A program made the translations under genes and the position numbers. From Salinicola halimionae (GTDB taxonomy: Bacteria; Pseudomonadota; Gammaproteobacteria; Pseudomonadales; Halomonadaceae): a stretch of DNA of 64,000 nucleotides. This document shows positions 27,673-37,001 of the stretch, piece after piece (positions within the stretch are counted from its first letter, which is position 1; each line of letters opens with the position of its first letter). Location of the stretch: NCBI RefSeq assembly GCF_003206065.1, contig NZ_PZJQ01000004.1:556864-620863 (forward strand), given 5' to 3'. The notes under the pieces were generated by a model. The model was not told where the DNA came from. It ran no database searches and was given only the letters and a program-made list of their open reading frames with translations.

Positions 27673-28503
27673 CTATTTCTCGATGGGGGTATCGTCGCGA
27701 TTGCCCCACTCTTTCCATGAGCCAGGATAGGCGCGAACGTTGTCGTAACCGAGTGCCTTGGCGGCGAGCCAGGTCAGGCCGCTGCGGTGGTGGGTCTGGC
27801 AGTGGGTGACAATTTCCTTGTCCTGGGTCAGGCCGCGAGCTTCCAGCTCGGAGACGAGCTCGGCGTAATCGCGCAGGCGTAGCTCCCGGTCTTTATCCAT
27901 CACCTCCAGCCAGTCGAGATTGACCGCTCCGGGGATATGGCCGAGCTTCCGATTGTCGCCCTTGACGCCGCGGTACTCTTCGTCGGAGCGAGCGTCCCAG
28001 ATCGCTAGGCCAGGGTCGCCGAGACGCTCGAGCAGCTCCTCGCGCCGGATCTGGACCTCAGGGTTGAGATAAGCCGCCTCGTACTCGGCGGGCGTGGGGG
28101 AGGCGGGCGTGGTGGATACCGGCTGACCGTCGGCGCGCCAGGCATGGATACCACCGTTGAGATAGGAGTAGCGGCGGTGCCCGATCAGCTCCAGCGTCCA
28201 CAGTAGCCGCCCGGCCCAGCCGCCACCCTCATCGTCGTAGGCAACGACGTGGGTTTCCGGCGTCAGCCCGAGTTCCGAGAACAGCGTGCTCAGGGTGGCT
28301 TCGGAAGGCACGTCGTTGGGCATGTCGCCAGTGCCTGCCAGTAAGCGACGGGACTCGAGAAAGATCGCGCCCGGCACGTGCCCCGATTCGTAGCTTTCGG
28401 CCTTGAGCGGTACGTCGATGATCAGCAAATGCGGGTCTTCGAGATGACGGGATAGCGTGGCCGGATCCAGAATCAGTGGCAGCTGAGGAATTTCCGAGCT
28501 CAT
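27673..28503 (-). CDS. sseA: Two-domain rhodanese, 3-mercaptopyruvate/thiosulfate sulfurtransferase
   Basis: This 276-residue cytoplasmic protein has two rhodanese domains. The C-terminal domain carries the active-site loop THCQTHHRSGLT with the persulfide-forming Cys; the N-terminal domain (DVVLKAES-like DVPLKAES start, AYDDEGGGWAGRLLW) lacks the cysteine, as usual. The loop differs from the CGSGVT of classic mercaptopyruvate enzymes and is closer to thiosulfate types, so the donor is uncertain. The ATG at 28503 with AGGAGT before it gives MSSEIPQLPL; an upstream start would add 21 residues. Confidence 0.85.
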   Translation of the reverse strand: MSSEIPQLPLILDPATLSRHLEDPHLLIIDVPLKAESYESGHVPGAIFLESRRLLAGTGDMPNDVPSEATLSTLFSELGLTPETHVVAYDDEGGGWAGRLLWTLELIGHRRYSYLNGGIHAWRADGQPVSTTPASPTPAEYEAAYLNPEVQIRREELLERLGDPGLAIWDARSDEEYRGVKGDNRKLGHIPGAVNLDWLEVMDKDRELRLRDYAELVSELEARGLTQDKEIVTHCQTHHRSGLTWLAAKALGYDNVRAYPGSWKEWGNRDDTPIEK

Positions 28504-28780
28504 GAGCGGCGACTCCTGTATTGGTGATGTTGCGCTAGCGATGATGATGGCACATACGCCTGCCACTCGGGTAGCGAGCGGGTGGCGGTATCGAGCGTAT
28601 TCGTTATACTGCGCGCCGCTCGAAAGTGGCCTCTATCTGTTTGCCATACGAAGCCCGGACAGGGTTTTTTGACCCAATGACCGATTGGCGCTTTCCATAG
28701 GGCCGTCCTCGGCTACAAAATTCACGGACGCGAATCGCTCGCGTCACCAATAACAATCATGATTGCCAGGAGATTGCTGC

Positions 28781-30109
28781 GTGCTTGAAAAAATGTTCTC
28801 TCTACGCTCGTTGGGTACGACGGTTAAAACCGAAGTGCTGGCGGGCATCGCGACCTTCCTGGCAGCGATGTACATCATCGTGGTCAACCCTTCGATCCTC
28901 TCCAGCGCGGGTGTACCGTTTGCCGGCGCGCTCACGGCCACCGTCCTGATCAGCTTCTTCGGCAGCGTGATGATGGGGCTCTATGCGCGCAATCCGATTC
29001 TGGTCGCGCCGGGCATGGGTATCAATGCACTTTTCACCTATACCATGGTGCTGGGTGCCGGGATCGAGTGGCAGACCGCGCTGGGTTGCGTGTTCTGGTC
29101 CGGCGTGCTGTTCGGGATTCTGGCGCTGTTCAACGTGCGCCGCTATGTGGTCGATGCGATACCGGCGACGCTGCGCCACGCCATCGCCTGCGGCATCGGA
29201 CTGTTCATCACCGTGATCGGCCTCGTCAACGCCGGCATGCTGGTCTCCAATCCGGCCACTGTGGTCGGGCTCGGTGAGATGACGCCGACATTGGTCACGT
29301 TCCTGATCGGCCTCGGTATCACCGCCGTGCTGGTGGCGAAGCGCCTGCAAGGCGCGCTGATTCTGGGTATCGTCGTCACCACGCTCATCGCCATCCCCAT
29401 CGGCCGGCTGTGGGGTGACGCCAGTGCCATGTCGCCCACCGGCTCGCCGACGCTGGTCAACTTCCACGGCATCTTCGCCTGGCCCGATTTTGGCGCCATG
29501 GGGCAGGTCGATTTTCTGGGCGCGCTGTCGATCGCCTACTGGCCGTTCATTTTCGTGATTCTGTTCACCACGTTCTTCGATGCGATGTCGACCTTCATCG
29601 GCGTATGCCAGGCGGGCAATCTGCTCGACGCGGATGGCGAGCCACGCAACATTCGCCGCTCGATGATGGTGGACGCGGCCTCGGCATTGATCTCGGCGCC
29701 GCTAGGCACCAGTCCGGCCAATGCCTACGTCGAATCCGCCGCGGGTATCAGCCAGGGCGGACGCTCCGGTCTGGTCGCCGTTGTCGCGGGGCTGCTGTTT
29801 CTGCCGTTTCTGTTCCTGTCGCCGCTGCTGGCACTGGTCCCGGCCATTGCCACTGCGCCGGCGCTGATCATGGTGGGCGTGTTCATGCTGTCACCGATTC
29901 GGACCATCGATTGGCAGCAGTACGACGATGCGATTCCGGCCTTCGTGGCGATGATGTTGATCCCGCTGACCTACTCGATCACCCACGGCGTGGTGTTCGG
30001 CTTTCTGACCTTCGTGGTGGTCAAGGTGGGGGTAGGCAAGTCGCAGGAAGTGCGTCCGGCGATGTGGGTGCTGTTTTTCCTTTCCATTTTAATGTTGTTT
30101 GAAGGTTGA
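28781..30109 (+). CDS. NCS2-family (AzgA-type) purine permease
   Basis: This inner-membrane transporter of 442 residues has about 12-14 helices and probably imports adenine, guanine or hypoxanthine by proton symport. AzgA-type features include NPSILSSAGVPFAGALTAT, VAPGMGINALFTYTMVLG and TTFFDAMSTFIGVCQAGN. A GTG at 28781, seven bases after AGGAGA, is the best start. The 277-bp leader (28504-28780) contains a TATACT (28605) that could be a -10 box but no good -35, and I see no purine riboswitch. Confidence 0.88.
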   Translation: MLEKMFSLRSLGTTVKTEVLAGIATFLAAMYIIVVNPSILSSAGVPFAGALTATVLISFFGSVMMGLYARNPILVAPGMGINALFTYTMVLGAGIEWQTALGCVFWSGVLFGILALFNVRRYVVDAIPATLRHAIACGIGLFITVIGLVNAGMLVSNPATVVGLGEMTPTLVTFLIGLGITAVLVAKRLQGALILGIVVTTLIAIPIGRLWGDASAMSPTGSPTLVNFHGIFAWPDFGAMGQVDFLGALSIAYWPFIFVILFTTFFDAMSTFIGVCQAGNLLDADGEPRNIRRSMMVDAASALISAPLGTSPANAYVESAAGISQGGRSGLVAVVAGLLFLPFLFLSPLLALVPAIATAPALIMVGVFMLSPIRTIDWQQYDDAIPAFVAMMLIPLTYSITHGVVFGFLTFVVVKVGVGKSQEVRPAMWVLFFLSILMLFEG

Positions 30110-30299
30110 TCCAGACTGCCTGCGCTCGATCACTCTTTGTTAAAAAGCGGCTCGAAGTATTCATTTACAAACACGTAAACTCCGTCTTCTCGCCGTTTTT
30201 TGCCTTGATTGATCTTCGCTCGGCAAGTCTGGATGTTTATCGTCGGCATTCGAGACATTGTCACTATCCAAAAATCGCCGCAGGCAGCTTTTGTGGCGA

Positions 30300-31346
30300 T
30301 CATCGGGACGCGACGATGTCGTCTCTGATGCGCTGAAAACTGGCGAAACGTTGAGGATGGATATCGCCGCGCTCGACGGCGCCGAGCAATGCGCAGCCGG
30401 GCTCCTGACGGTGGCGGCAGTCGCGAAATCGGCAGCGGCCGAGAAAGGGGCGGAACTCGATGAAACCTTCCGCCAGTTCGCGCTCGTCGAGATGCCACAG
30501 GCCGAACTCGCGGATGCCGGGGGAGTCGATCAGGTCGCCTCGTCTCTCTCCGTCGATCGCTGTTTCCAGCGGCAGCGGATATAGGCGGGCGGTGGTGGTG
30601 GTGTGCTTGCCTTTGCGGGACTCCGTCGACAGCGCGCCGATTCGCAGAGTTTCCTCGGGCAATAGCTTGTCGATCAACGAGGATTTGCCGACCCCGCTCT
30701 GGCCGACGAACACCGAGGTGCGACCTGCCAGTTGACCGTGCAGGGCGTCCAGGCCGTGTTCGCCGCGTGCGGAAGCCTCGATCAGTGGATACCCCAGCGC
30801 ATCGTAGCGTATCAGCCACTCGCGTAGTGCGCCGCCCTCGTCGGGCAGCAGGTCGCTCTTGTTGAGCACCAGCACCGGGGGAATGCCGGTGCTCTCGGCG
30901 GCGACGAGATAACGGTCGATCAGGTTGGGGTGCGGTTCGGGCTCGACCGCGACGACGATCAGAATCTGATCGATGTTGGCGGCGACCGGGCGCAACTGAC
31001 CATGGGTGTCGGGACGTTCGAGCACGCTGTGACGCTCGCCGCGGGCGACCACCACGCCACTTCCGTCGCTGGCTTCGCGCCAGATCACCTGGTCGCCGGT
31101 CACCAGACCTTCGAGATTGGCGCGCAAATGACAACGGTGCAGCCGAACCTGATCACCCTCGACGGATTCCACTTCCAGCGAACGGCCGAAGTGCGCGGCG
31201 ACCCGGCCGGGGCGTTCCGTGCCGTATTCGCCGGCATCGAGACGTCCGCTATCGCGCTCGTCCTTTTTTGATGCTCTTTCGGCGCGTTCGGCCTGGATCT
31301 TCTCCACGCGCCAGCGCTGTTGGCGGGTCAATTTGCGGCGGCTCAT
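30300..31346 (-). CDS. rsgA: Small ribosomal subunit biogenesis GTPase RsgA
   Basis: RsgA checks late 30S assembly and releases RbfA. The 348-residue protein is a circularly permuted GTPase: an OB domain (about 35-110), then G4 LNKSDLLPD, G1 GQSGVGKSSLIDKLLP and G3 DSPGIREFG. A zinc-finger C-terminus follows (CRFRDCRHRQEPGC). The basic N-terminus (MSRRKLTRQQRWRVEKIQ) is typical. It is convergent with the purine permease gene over a 190-bp gap with no clear feature, and divergent from orn. Confidence 0.97.
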   Translation of the reverse strand: MSRRKLTRQQRWRVEKIQAERAERASKKDERDSGRLDAGEYGTERPGRVAAHFGRSLEVESVEGDQVRLHRCHLRANLEGLVTGDQVIWREASDGSGVVVARGERHSVLERPDTHGQLRPVAANIDQILIVVAVEPEPHPNLIDRYLVAAESTGIPPVLVLNKSDLLPDEGGALREWLIRYDALGYPLIEASARGEHGLDALHGQLAGRTSVFVGQSGVGKSSLIDKLLPEETLRIGALSTESRKGKHTTTTARLYPLPLETAIDGERRGDLIDSPGIREFGLWHLDERELAEGFIEFRPFLGRCRFRDCRHRQEPGCALLGAVERGDIHPQRFASFQRIRDDIVASR

Positions 31347-31496
31347 GGTTTATGAAGACTCATGGTGGTCGGTGTCTGGCGGATGGGTTTGCTCTCCCGT
31401 TGTGCCCTGGGGGTAGAATGGCGGGCATTGTAGCCTTTACCGTCTTGCCGTGTCCGCCCGCGTTCCTTGCCGGGCGACACCAACCTGGAGCCGTTC

Positions 31497-32066
31497 ATGT
31501 CTGACCCATCCACTTCAAGCGCCCGCCGTGACCTTCTGGTCTGGATCGATCTGGAAATGACCGGACTCGATCCCGATCGAGAGCGCATCATCGAGGTGGC
31601 AACGTTGATCACCGATGGCGATCTGAACCTGATCGCCGAGGGTCCGGTGCTGGCCGTGCATCAGTCGGACACGCTGCTCGAGGGCATGGACGAGTGGAAT
31701 CAGAAGACTCACGGTGAATCTGGCCTCATCCAGCGGGTACGTGAAAGCACCACCGACACCTCCGAAGCGGAACGTCGGACGCTCGAGTTTCTGGCGACCT
31801 ACGTCGAGACTGGTACCTCGCCGGTATGCGGTAACAGCGTGCATCAGGATCGACGCTTCATGGAACGCGAAATGCCGGCGCTGAACAATTTCTTTCATTA
31901 CCGCAATCTGGATGTCTCGACGTTGAAGGAACTGGCCAAGCGCTGGAATCCGGCGGCGGCGAGCAGCTTCACCAAGCAGAATACCCATCAGGCGCTGGAC
32001 GATATTCGCGAATCTTTGGCAGAGCTCAAGCATTACCGTGAGACGTTCCTCAAGCTGCCAGGCTAA
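31497..32066 (+). CDS. orn: Oligoribonuclease
   Basis: Orn degrades 2-5-nt RNAs and is the pGpG hydrolase that finishes c-di-GMP breakdown. The DEDDh residues are visible in [11 protein letters not shown], the middle [11 protein letters not shown] and the C-terminal [17 protein letters not shown]. Length is 189 residues from the ATG preceded by GGAG. Start sites further upstream lack family support. The gene stands alone between rsgA and queG, as in E. coli, and is functionally relevant to the c-di-GMP proteins elsewhere in this window. Confidence 0.97.
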   Translation: MSDPSTSSARRDLLVWIDLEMTGLDPDRERIIEVATLITDGDLNLIAEGPVLAVHQSDTLLEGMDEWNQKTHGESGLIQRVRESTTDTSEAERRTLEFLATYVETGTSPVCGNSVHQDRRFMEREMPALNNFFHYRNLDVSTLKELAKRWNPAAASSFTKQNTHQALDDIRESLAELKHYRETFLKLPG

Positions 32067-32094
32067 GCGCCAGGCCTGGGATCATCGTAAGGCG

Positions 32095-33186
32095 TCAGTC
32101 GCTGGCAATACGCGCCTCGCGCTTGGTGCGTTGCTCTTCCAGCGCCCAGCGCACATGTTCGCGCACCAGATCCGAGGGGTAGGCGAGACGAGCCCGCAGC
32201 GCGCTCTCGACGCGCTCGCTCCAGGGCGCATTACCCAGCCCGATGGCGAGATTGCGCAGCCAGCGCCGATAGCCGATGCGTCGGATCGGACTGCCTTCGG
32301 TGCGCTTGAGAAATTCGATCTCACTCCAGGCGAACAGGTCGATCAGCTCGGCCCGGTCGAGGTCGTGGCGCGGCGCGAAATCCGGCTCGATGCTGGCGCG
32401 GGTGAAGCGGGTGAAAGGGCAGAACAGCTGGCAGTCGTCGCAGCCGTAGACACGATTACCCATGGCCTGGCGAAACTCAATGGGGATGCTGCCGTGGAGC
32501 TCGATGGTCAGATACGAGATGCAGCGCCGGGCGTCGATCACCTTGTCGTCGATGATGGCGTTCGTCGGGCAGGCCGTCTGACAACTGGAGCAGGAACCGC
32601 AGTGATCGCGTTCGAAGGGCGGGTCCACCGGTAGCGGCAGATCGGTATACAGCTCGCCGAGAAAGAACAGCGAACCTGCCTGGGGGTTGAGCAGCATGGC
32701 GTTCTTGCCGAACCAGCCGAGCCCTGCTTTTTGCGCCAGGGCGCGTTCCATCACCGGCGCCGAGTCGACGAAGGCGCGGTAGCCGATCTCGCCGACTTCG
32801 TCCTCGATTCTGCGGGCCAGTTGATCGAGACGCTTGCGGATCAGTTTGTGATAGTCGCGGCCGAGGGCGTAGCGTGAAACATACGCTTTCTGCGGTTGTC
32901 CGAGTACTTTAGTGGTTTCGACCTCGGGCGGCAGATAATCCATTCGCGCGCTGATCACTCTCAGCGTTCCGGGCACCAGCTCCTGCGGCCGCGTGCGTTT
33001 TTTGCCGTGTTTGGCCATGTAGTGCATCTCGCCGTGATTCCCGGCTTCCAGCCAGCGCTGTAGATAGCGCTCATGGGTCTGCAGATCGGTATCGGTAATA
33101 CCGATCGCCTGGAAGCCGAGTTCACGTCCCCACTGCTTGATGCGTGAGGCGAGTTCGTTGCCGTCGATGCTGGATGGTTGTGACAT
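32095..33186 (-). CDS. queG: Epoxyqueuosine reductase QueG
   Basis: QueG reduces epoxyqueuosine to queuosine in tRNA using cobalamin and two 4Fe-4S clusters. The protein (363 residues) shows the first cluster motif GSCSSCQTACPTNAI and the second VYGCDDCQLFCPF, an N-terminal cobalamin-binding domain and a C-terminal HEAT-like helical tail (RRWLRNLAIGLGNAPWSERV). The ATG at 33186 gives MSQPSSIDGNELASRIKQWG, which matches the family start; a GTG five codons upstream is less likely. It is divergent from the nnr operon. Confidence 0.96.
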   Translation of the reverse strand: MSQPSSIDGNELASRIKQWGRELGFQAIGITDTDLQTHERYLQRWLEAGNHGEMHYMAKHGKKRTRPQELVPGTLRVISARMDYLPPEVETTKVLGQPQKAYVSRYALGRDYHKLIRKRLDQLARRIEDEVGEIGYRAFVDSAPVMERALAQKAGLGWFGKNAMLLNPQAGSLFFLGELYTDLPLPVDPPFERDHCGSCSSCQTACPTNAIIDDKVIDARRCISYLTIELHGSIPIEFRQAMGNRVYGCDDCQLFCPFTRFTRASIEPDFAPRHDLDRAELIDLFAWSEIEFLKRTEGSPIRRIGYRRWLRNLAIGLGNAPWSERVESALRARLAYPSDLVREHVRWALEEQRTKREARIASD

Positions 33187-33376
33187 ACCGCAGAGAAGCA
33201 CACAGGATGGGGGTGTCGGGTGCGCTACCCTACACCACTATTCAGCCGAACGTCAGTCCTGGCGGAGCGCCGGCCGAACGACAACCATTGCCAGACTGAA
33301 CGGCATCACCGGCAATCGACGGCCCTTTTCGCTGTCACTTATCTGAAACCCTTTTCAGGAAACGAGAGGAGCCACG

Positions 33377-34891
33377 ATGTCCGCCTTTTCCCAGCAACCG
33401 CTCTATCTGGCCGATCAGGTCCGTGAACTGGATCGGCGAACCATCGAGGCAGAAGGCGATGGCTTCGCATTGATGCGGCGGGCTGGCGAGTCGGCCTATG
33501 ACACGCTGCGTGCCCGCTGGCCGCGAGTACGTCGCCTCTGCGTGCTGTGCGGCGGCGGCAACAATGGTGGCGATGGTTATGTCATCGCGGCGCTGGCCGT
33601 CGCCGATGGCCTGATGGTCGATCTGGTCGCACTCAAGCCGGTTGCCGAGCTGGACGGCAATGCTCGGCGGGCGGCGGTGCTGGCGGCGGAAGCCGGTGTC
33701 GAACCGGTGGCGTGGGAGGACGGGCTGACCCTCGACGGCGAGCTGATGATCGACGCGATGCTGGGTACCGGCGCTTATGGCGCCCCTCGCGAGCCCTATG
33801 CCGCCGCGATCGCCGAGGTCAATGCGAGCGGCTGCCCAGTGCTGGCCATCGATGTGCCTTCCGGTGTCGATGTCGATACCGGCCATGTCGAAGCGGGCGC
33901 GATCAAGGCCACACTGACGATCACCTTCATCGGTGACAAGTTAGGGCTGCATACCGGCGCGGCGCTCGATGTCGTCGGGGAGCTCGTCTATGCCTCGCTG
34001 GGCGTGGACCCGCAGCGCCATGGCGATGTCATCCCGGTGGCCTGGCGCCAGGCGCGCGAGGATCTGGCAATAGCGCTACCGCCACGCTCGCCCAATAGCC
34101 ACAAGGGCACTTACGGCCATGTGCTGGTGGTCGCCGGCGCTCCCGGCATGGGCGGTGCCGCGCTGATGACCAGCGAGCTGGCGGCGCGGGTCGGTGCCGG
34201 CAAGGTCAGCCTTGCTACCGATGCCGCGCATGTCTCGGCCAGTCTGACTCGGTTCCCCGAGATCATGGCGCGAGGCGTGCGCGGATCGCCGGATCTCGAA
34301 CCGATGGTCGAGGCCGCCGATGTCATCGCCGTAGGCCCGGGGATCGGTAGCGGCGCCTGGGGCCAAGCTGCGCTGCAAGGCGTGCTCGATGCGAGCAAAC
34401 CTTGCGTGGTCGACGCCGATGCGCTCAATTTGCTGGCGCGCTATGAGACACCGTACCGCCGCGACGACTGGGTTCTGACGCCGCATCCCGGCGAGGCAGG
34501 GCGCCTGCTGGGGATTTCCACTGCCGAGGTGCAGCGGGATCGGCGTCGTGCCGTCATCGCCCTGCATCAGCGCTGGGGCGGCACGATCGTGCTCAAGGGT
34601 GCGGGCACGCTGGTCTACGACGGCGAACGGCTCACCCTTTGCCCGTTCGGCAATCCCGGCATGGCCAGCGGCGGCATGGGCGATGCCCTGACCGGCATCA
34701 TCGCCGGGTTCGTCGGTCAGTTGCCCTCGCTTGACGCCGCCGCGAGGGTCGGCGTGCTAGTTCATGCGCTGGCGGCCGACGCTGCAGCTTTGGATGTCGG
34801 CGAGCGTGGTTTGCTGGCGACTGATCTGGCATCCTATGCGCGAACTTTAGCCAACCCTCAACCGTTTCCGAGTCATGCCGATCATTCTTAG
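33377..34891 (+). CDS. nnr: Bifunctional NAD(P)HX epimerase/dehydratase
   Basis: This enzyme repairs hydrated NADH and NADPH. The N-terminal YjeF_N epimerase domain (residues 1-215) contains CGGGNNGGDGYVIA and IDVPSGVDVDTG. The C-terminal ribokinase-like dehydratase domain (225-500) has LTPHPGEAGRLLG and NPGMASGGMGDALTGIIAGF. Length, 504 residues, is standard. GAGAGGAG precedes the ATG. The stop overlaps tsaE by 17 bp, starting a long overlapping gene string. Confidence 0.96.
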   Translation: MSAFSQQPLYLADQVRELDRRTIEAEGDGFALMRRAGESAYDTLRARWPRVRRLCVLCGGGNNGGDGYVIAALAVADGLMVDLVALKPVAELDGNARRAAVLAAEAGVEPVAWEDGLTLDGELMIDAMLGTGAYGAPREPYAAAIAEVNASGCPVLAIDVPSGVDVDTGHVEAGAIKATLTITFIGDKLGLHTGAALDVVGELVYASLGVDPQRHGDVIPVAWRQAREDLAIALPPRSPNSHKGTYGHVLVVAGAPGMGGAALMTSELAARVGAGKVSLATDAAHVSASLTRFPEIMARGVRGSPDLEPMVEAADVIAVGPGIGSGAWGQAALQGVLDASKPCVVDADALNLLARYETPYRRDDWVLTPHPGEAGRLLGISTAEVQRDRRRAVIALHQRWGGTIVLKGAGTLVYDGERLTLCPFGNPGMASGGMGDALTGIIAGFVGQLPSLDAAARVGVLVHALAADAAALDVGERGLLATDLASYARTLANPQPFPSHADHS

Positions 34892-35384
34892 CGACGAAGC
34901 CACCCAGGTTGCCTTGGGAGAATCTCTGGGTCGGGCGCTGGCCGGTCGCGGTCAGGTTCACCTGATCGGCGATCTTGGCGCCGGCAAGACTACGCTAGCG
35001 CGAGGCATCTTGCGGGCCTATGGCCACGTCGGTGCGGTCAAGAGCCCGACCTACACGCTCGTCGAGCCCTACGAGACCGCCTCGGCTCGTGTCTATCATT
35101 TTGATCTCTACCGCCTGGGCGACCCCGAGGAGCTGGAGTTCATCGGTGCCCGCGACATGCTGGGCGGCGACGCGCTGTGTCTGATCGAATGGCCCAGTCG
35201 GGGGGCGGGCTGGTTGCCGGCCCCGGATCTTGAGATTCACCTCGAGGTGGTTGCTGGTGGCCGCCGAGCGTTGGCAAGAGCGCGGAGCCAGCGTGGGCAC
35301 GCCGTACTGGCCAAGCTGCCGGTGGAGTTGCACGATTCGATGAGTGGTGAAGTACCCGTCAGTCACAAGGAAGATGAATGCTGA
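34875..35384 (+). CDS. tsaE: tRNA threonylcarbamoyladenosine synthesis ATPase TsaE
   Basis: TsaE is the P-loop ATPase that supports TsaB-TsaD in making t6A37 on ANN-decoding tRNAs. Walker A is LIGDLGAGKTTLARGIL, followed by VKSPTYTLVEPYE and HFDLYRLGDPEELEFIG, and CLIEWPSRG. At 169 residues it is slightly longer than usual, with a basic C-terminal tail. It overlaps nnr by 17 bp and amiC by 7 bp. Confidence 0.96.
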   Translation: MPIILSDEATQVALGESLGRALAGRGQVHLIGDLGAGKTTLARGILRAYGHVGAVKSPTYTLVEPYETASARVYHFDLYRLGDPEELEFIGARDMLGGDALCLIEWPSRGAGWLPAPDLEIHLEVVAGGRRALARARSQRGHAVLAKLPVELHDSMSGEVPVSHKEDEC

Positions 35385-36973
35385 AAGATGTTCGAGAGAT
35401 ATCGCCCACTAACGCGGCTTCATCGTGCGATGTCTCGACGCGATACCGTGCTGGCGTTCTCAGAGGTCTGCTGCTGCTGGTGACCTTCTTGACGGGTTGG
35501 ATTCGACGCGGCGGCGATCGGGTCAAGGATGTCGACGTCAGACGCCGGAAGCTGATCGCGCTGACCTCGCTGTGCTGCCTCGGTGCCGTAGGTCAGGCCC
35601 AGGCGGTCGAGGTGGACAACCTGCGGTTATGGTCGGCGCCGGACCATGTCAGGCTCGTGTTCGACATGTCGGGGCCGGTCAACGCCAATGTCTTTACTCT
35701 CGATAATCCCGATCGAGTCGTTATCGATCTCGACAATACCAATCTGGATTTCGACATCGACAAGCTCGAACTGGACGATAGCGCCATCTCCAAGGTGCGG
35801 ACCGGTGTGCGCGAAAGCGGCGGGCTGCGTGTCGTGCTCGATGTCGACCGCGCCGTCGTTCCCAAGAGCTTTACCCTGCCGCCCAACGAGCAGTACAGCG
35901 ACCGCTTCGTTCTCGATCTCGATTATCCCGGCGCCAGCGCGGTCAAGGATCCCATCGACCCCATCGAGGCAATGATCCGCGATCAGGAAATCGCCGCGAA
36001 GCGGGCACAGACCGAAGCGGTTGCCGAGGGCAATCCGAAGAAGGCCGCGGCGGTGGCATCGACCGCCGAAGCGCAGCCGCATCCCAAGCGCGATATTATC
36101 GTCGCCGTCGATCCCGGTCACGGAGGGGAAGATCCCGGCGCCTCGGGGCCCGACGGCACGCACGAGAAGGATATCGTGCTGCAGATCGCCCGCAAGGTGA
36201 AACAGCGCTTCGATCAGACACCAGGCTTCAAGGCGTTTCTGACCCGAGACAGCGACTATTATGTCGGCCTGCGTCAGCGGACTCTGATCGCCCGGCAGCA
36301 GAAAGCGGATTTCTTCGTGTCGATTCACGCCGACGCCGTGCGCAGCAGACAGCCTTATGGCAGCTCGGTCTATGCCTTGTCTCAAGGTGGAGCGACCTCG
36401 GAAAACGCGCGTTGGCTGGCGGCCAGCGAGAACCAGTCGGATCTGATCGGTGGTGTCGATGGCAGTCTCAGCCTCGATGACAAGGATGAGGTGCTGCGTG
36501 GCGTGCTGCTCGACCTGACCATGACCGCGACAATGAACGACTCGCTGGCGACAGGCGGTCAGGTGCTCGATCAGCTCGGGCGAATCAACAAACTGCACAA
36601 GTCCAGTGTCGAGCAGGCGGGCTTCGTGGTGCTGAAATCGCCGGACATTCCGTCACTGCTGGTCGAAACCGGCTTCATTTCCAATCCGCGCGAAGAGGCG
36701 CAGCTCAAGTCTTCCGCGCACCAGGCCAAGTTGGCCCAGGCAATCTACGACGGTATCGTCGCGCATTTCCGACAGCACCCGCCGCCCTCCAGCCTGCTGG
36801 CCTGGCGGCGCGATCAGGGCCGCGGCAACGCCAGTAACGAGTACCGCGTGAAGGGGGGCGATACGCTGTCCCAGGTGGCATCCAGTCACCGGATCAGCAT
36901 GAAGGCGCTGAAACAGGCCAACGGACTGGATAGCGATATTCTGCGGGTGGGCCAAGTGCTGACCATTCCATGA
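35378..36973 (+). CDS. amiC: N-acetylmuramoyl-L-alanine amidase with AMIN and LysM domains (AmiB/AmiC type)
   Basis: This periplasmic zinc amidase splits septal peptidoglycan. Order: N-terminal targeting region, AMIN domain (about 75-190), Amidase_3 domain (about 230-460) with VDPGHGGEDPGASGP, a zinc-ligand Glu in HEKDIVL, SIHADA and catalytic Glu in VETGFISNP, and a C-terminal LysM (YRVKGGDTLSQVASSHRIS). The targeting region is odd: about 50 residues precede a twin-arginine-like VDVRRRKLIALTSLCCLGAV signal, with an extra hydrophobic stretch before it. The ATG at 35378 has AAGGAA upstream; no better in-frame start is visible. Confidence 0.93.
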   Translation: MLKDVREISPTNAASSCDVSTRYRAGVLRGLLLLVTFLTGWIRRGGDRVKDVDVRRRKLIALTSLCCLGAVGQAQAVEVDNLRLWSAPDHVRLVFDMSGPVNANVFTLDNPDRVVIDLDNTNLDFDIDKLELDDSAISKVRTGVRESGGLRVVLDVDRAVVPKSFTLPPNEQYSDRFVLDLDYPGASAVKDPIDPIEAMIRDQEIAAKRAQTEAVAEGNPKKAAAVASTAEAQPHPKRDIIVAVDPGHGGEDPGASGPDGTHEKDIVLQIARKVKQRFDQTPGFKAFLTRDSDYYVGLRQRTLIARQQKADFFVSIHADAVRSRQPYGSSVYALSQGGATSENARWLAASENQSDLIGGVDGSLSLDDKDEVLRGVLLDLTMTATMNDSLATGGQVLDQLGRINKLHKSSVEQAGFVVLKSPDIPSLLVETGFISNPREEAQLKSSAHQAKLAQAIYDGIVAHFRQHPPPSSLLAWRRDQGRGNASNEYRVKGGDTLSQVASSHRISMKALKQANGLDSDILRVGQVLTIP

Positions 36974-37001
36974 TCCGGGCCAATGAACGGGGAGGTTGCC
37001 G

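Noticed and set aside
28504-28780. Purine riboswitch in the leader of the purine permease gene
   Set aside because: I could not find the conserved junction and loop sequences of the purine aptamer in this stretch.
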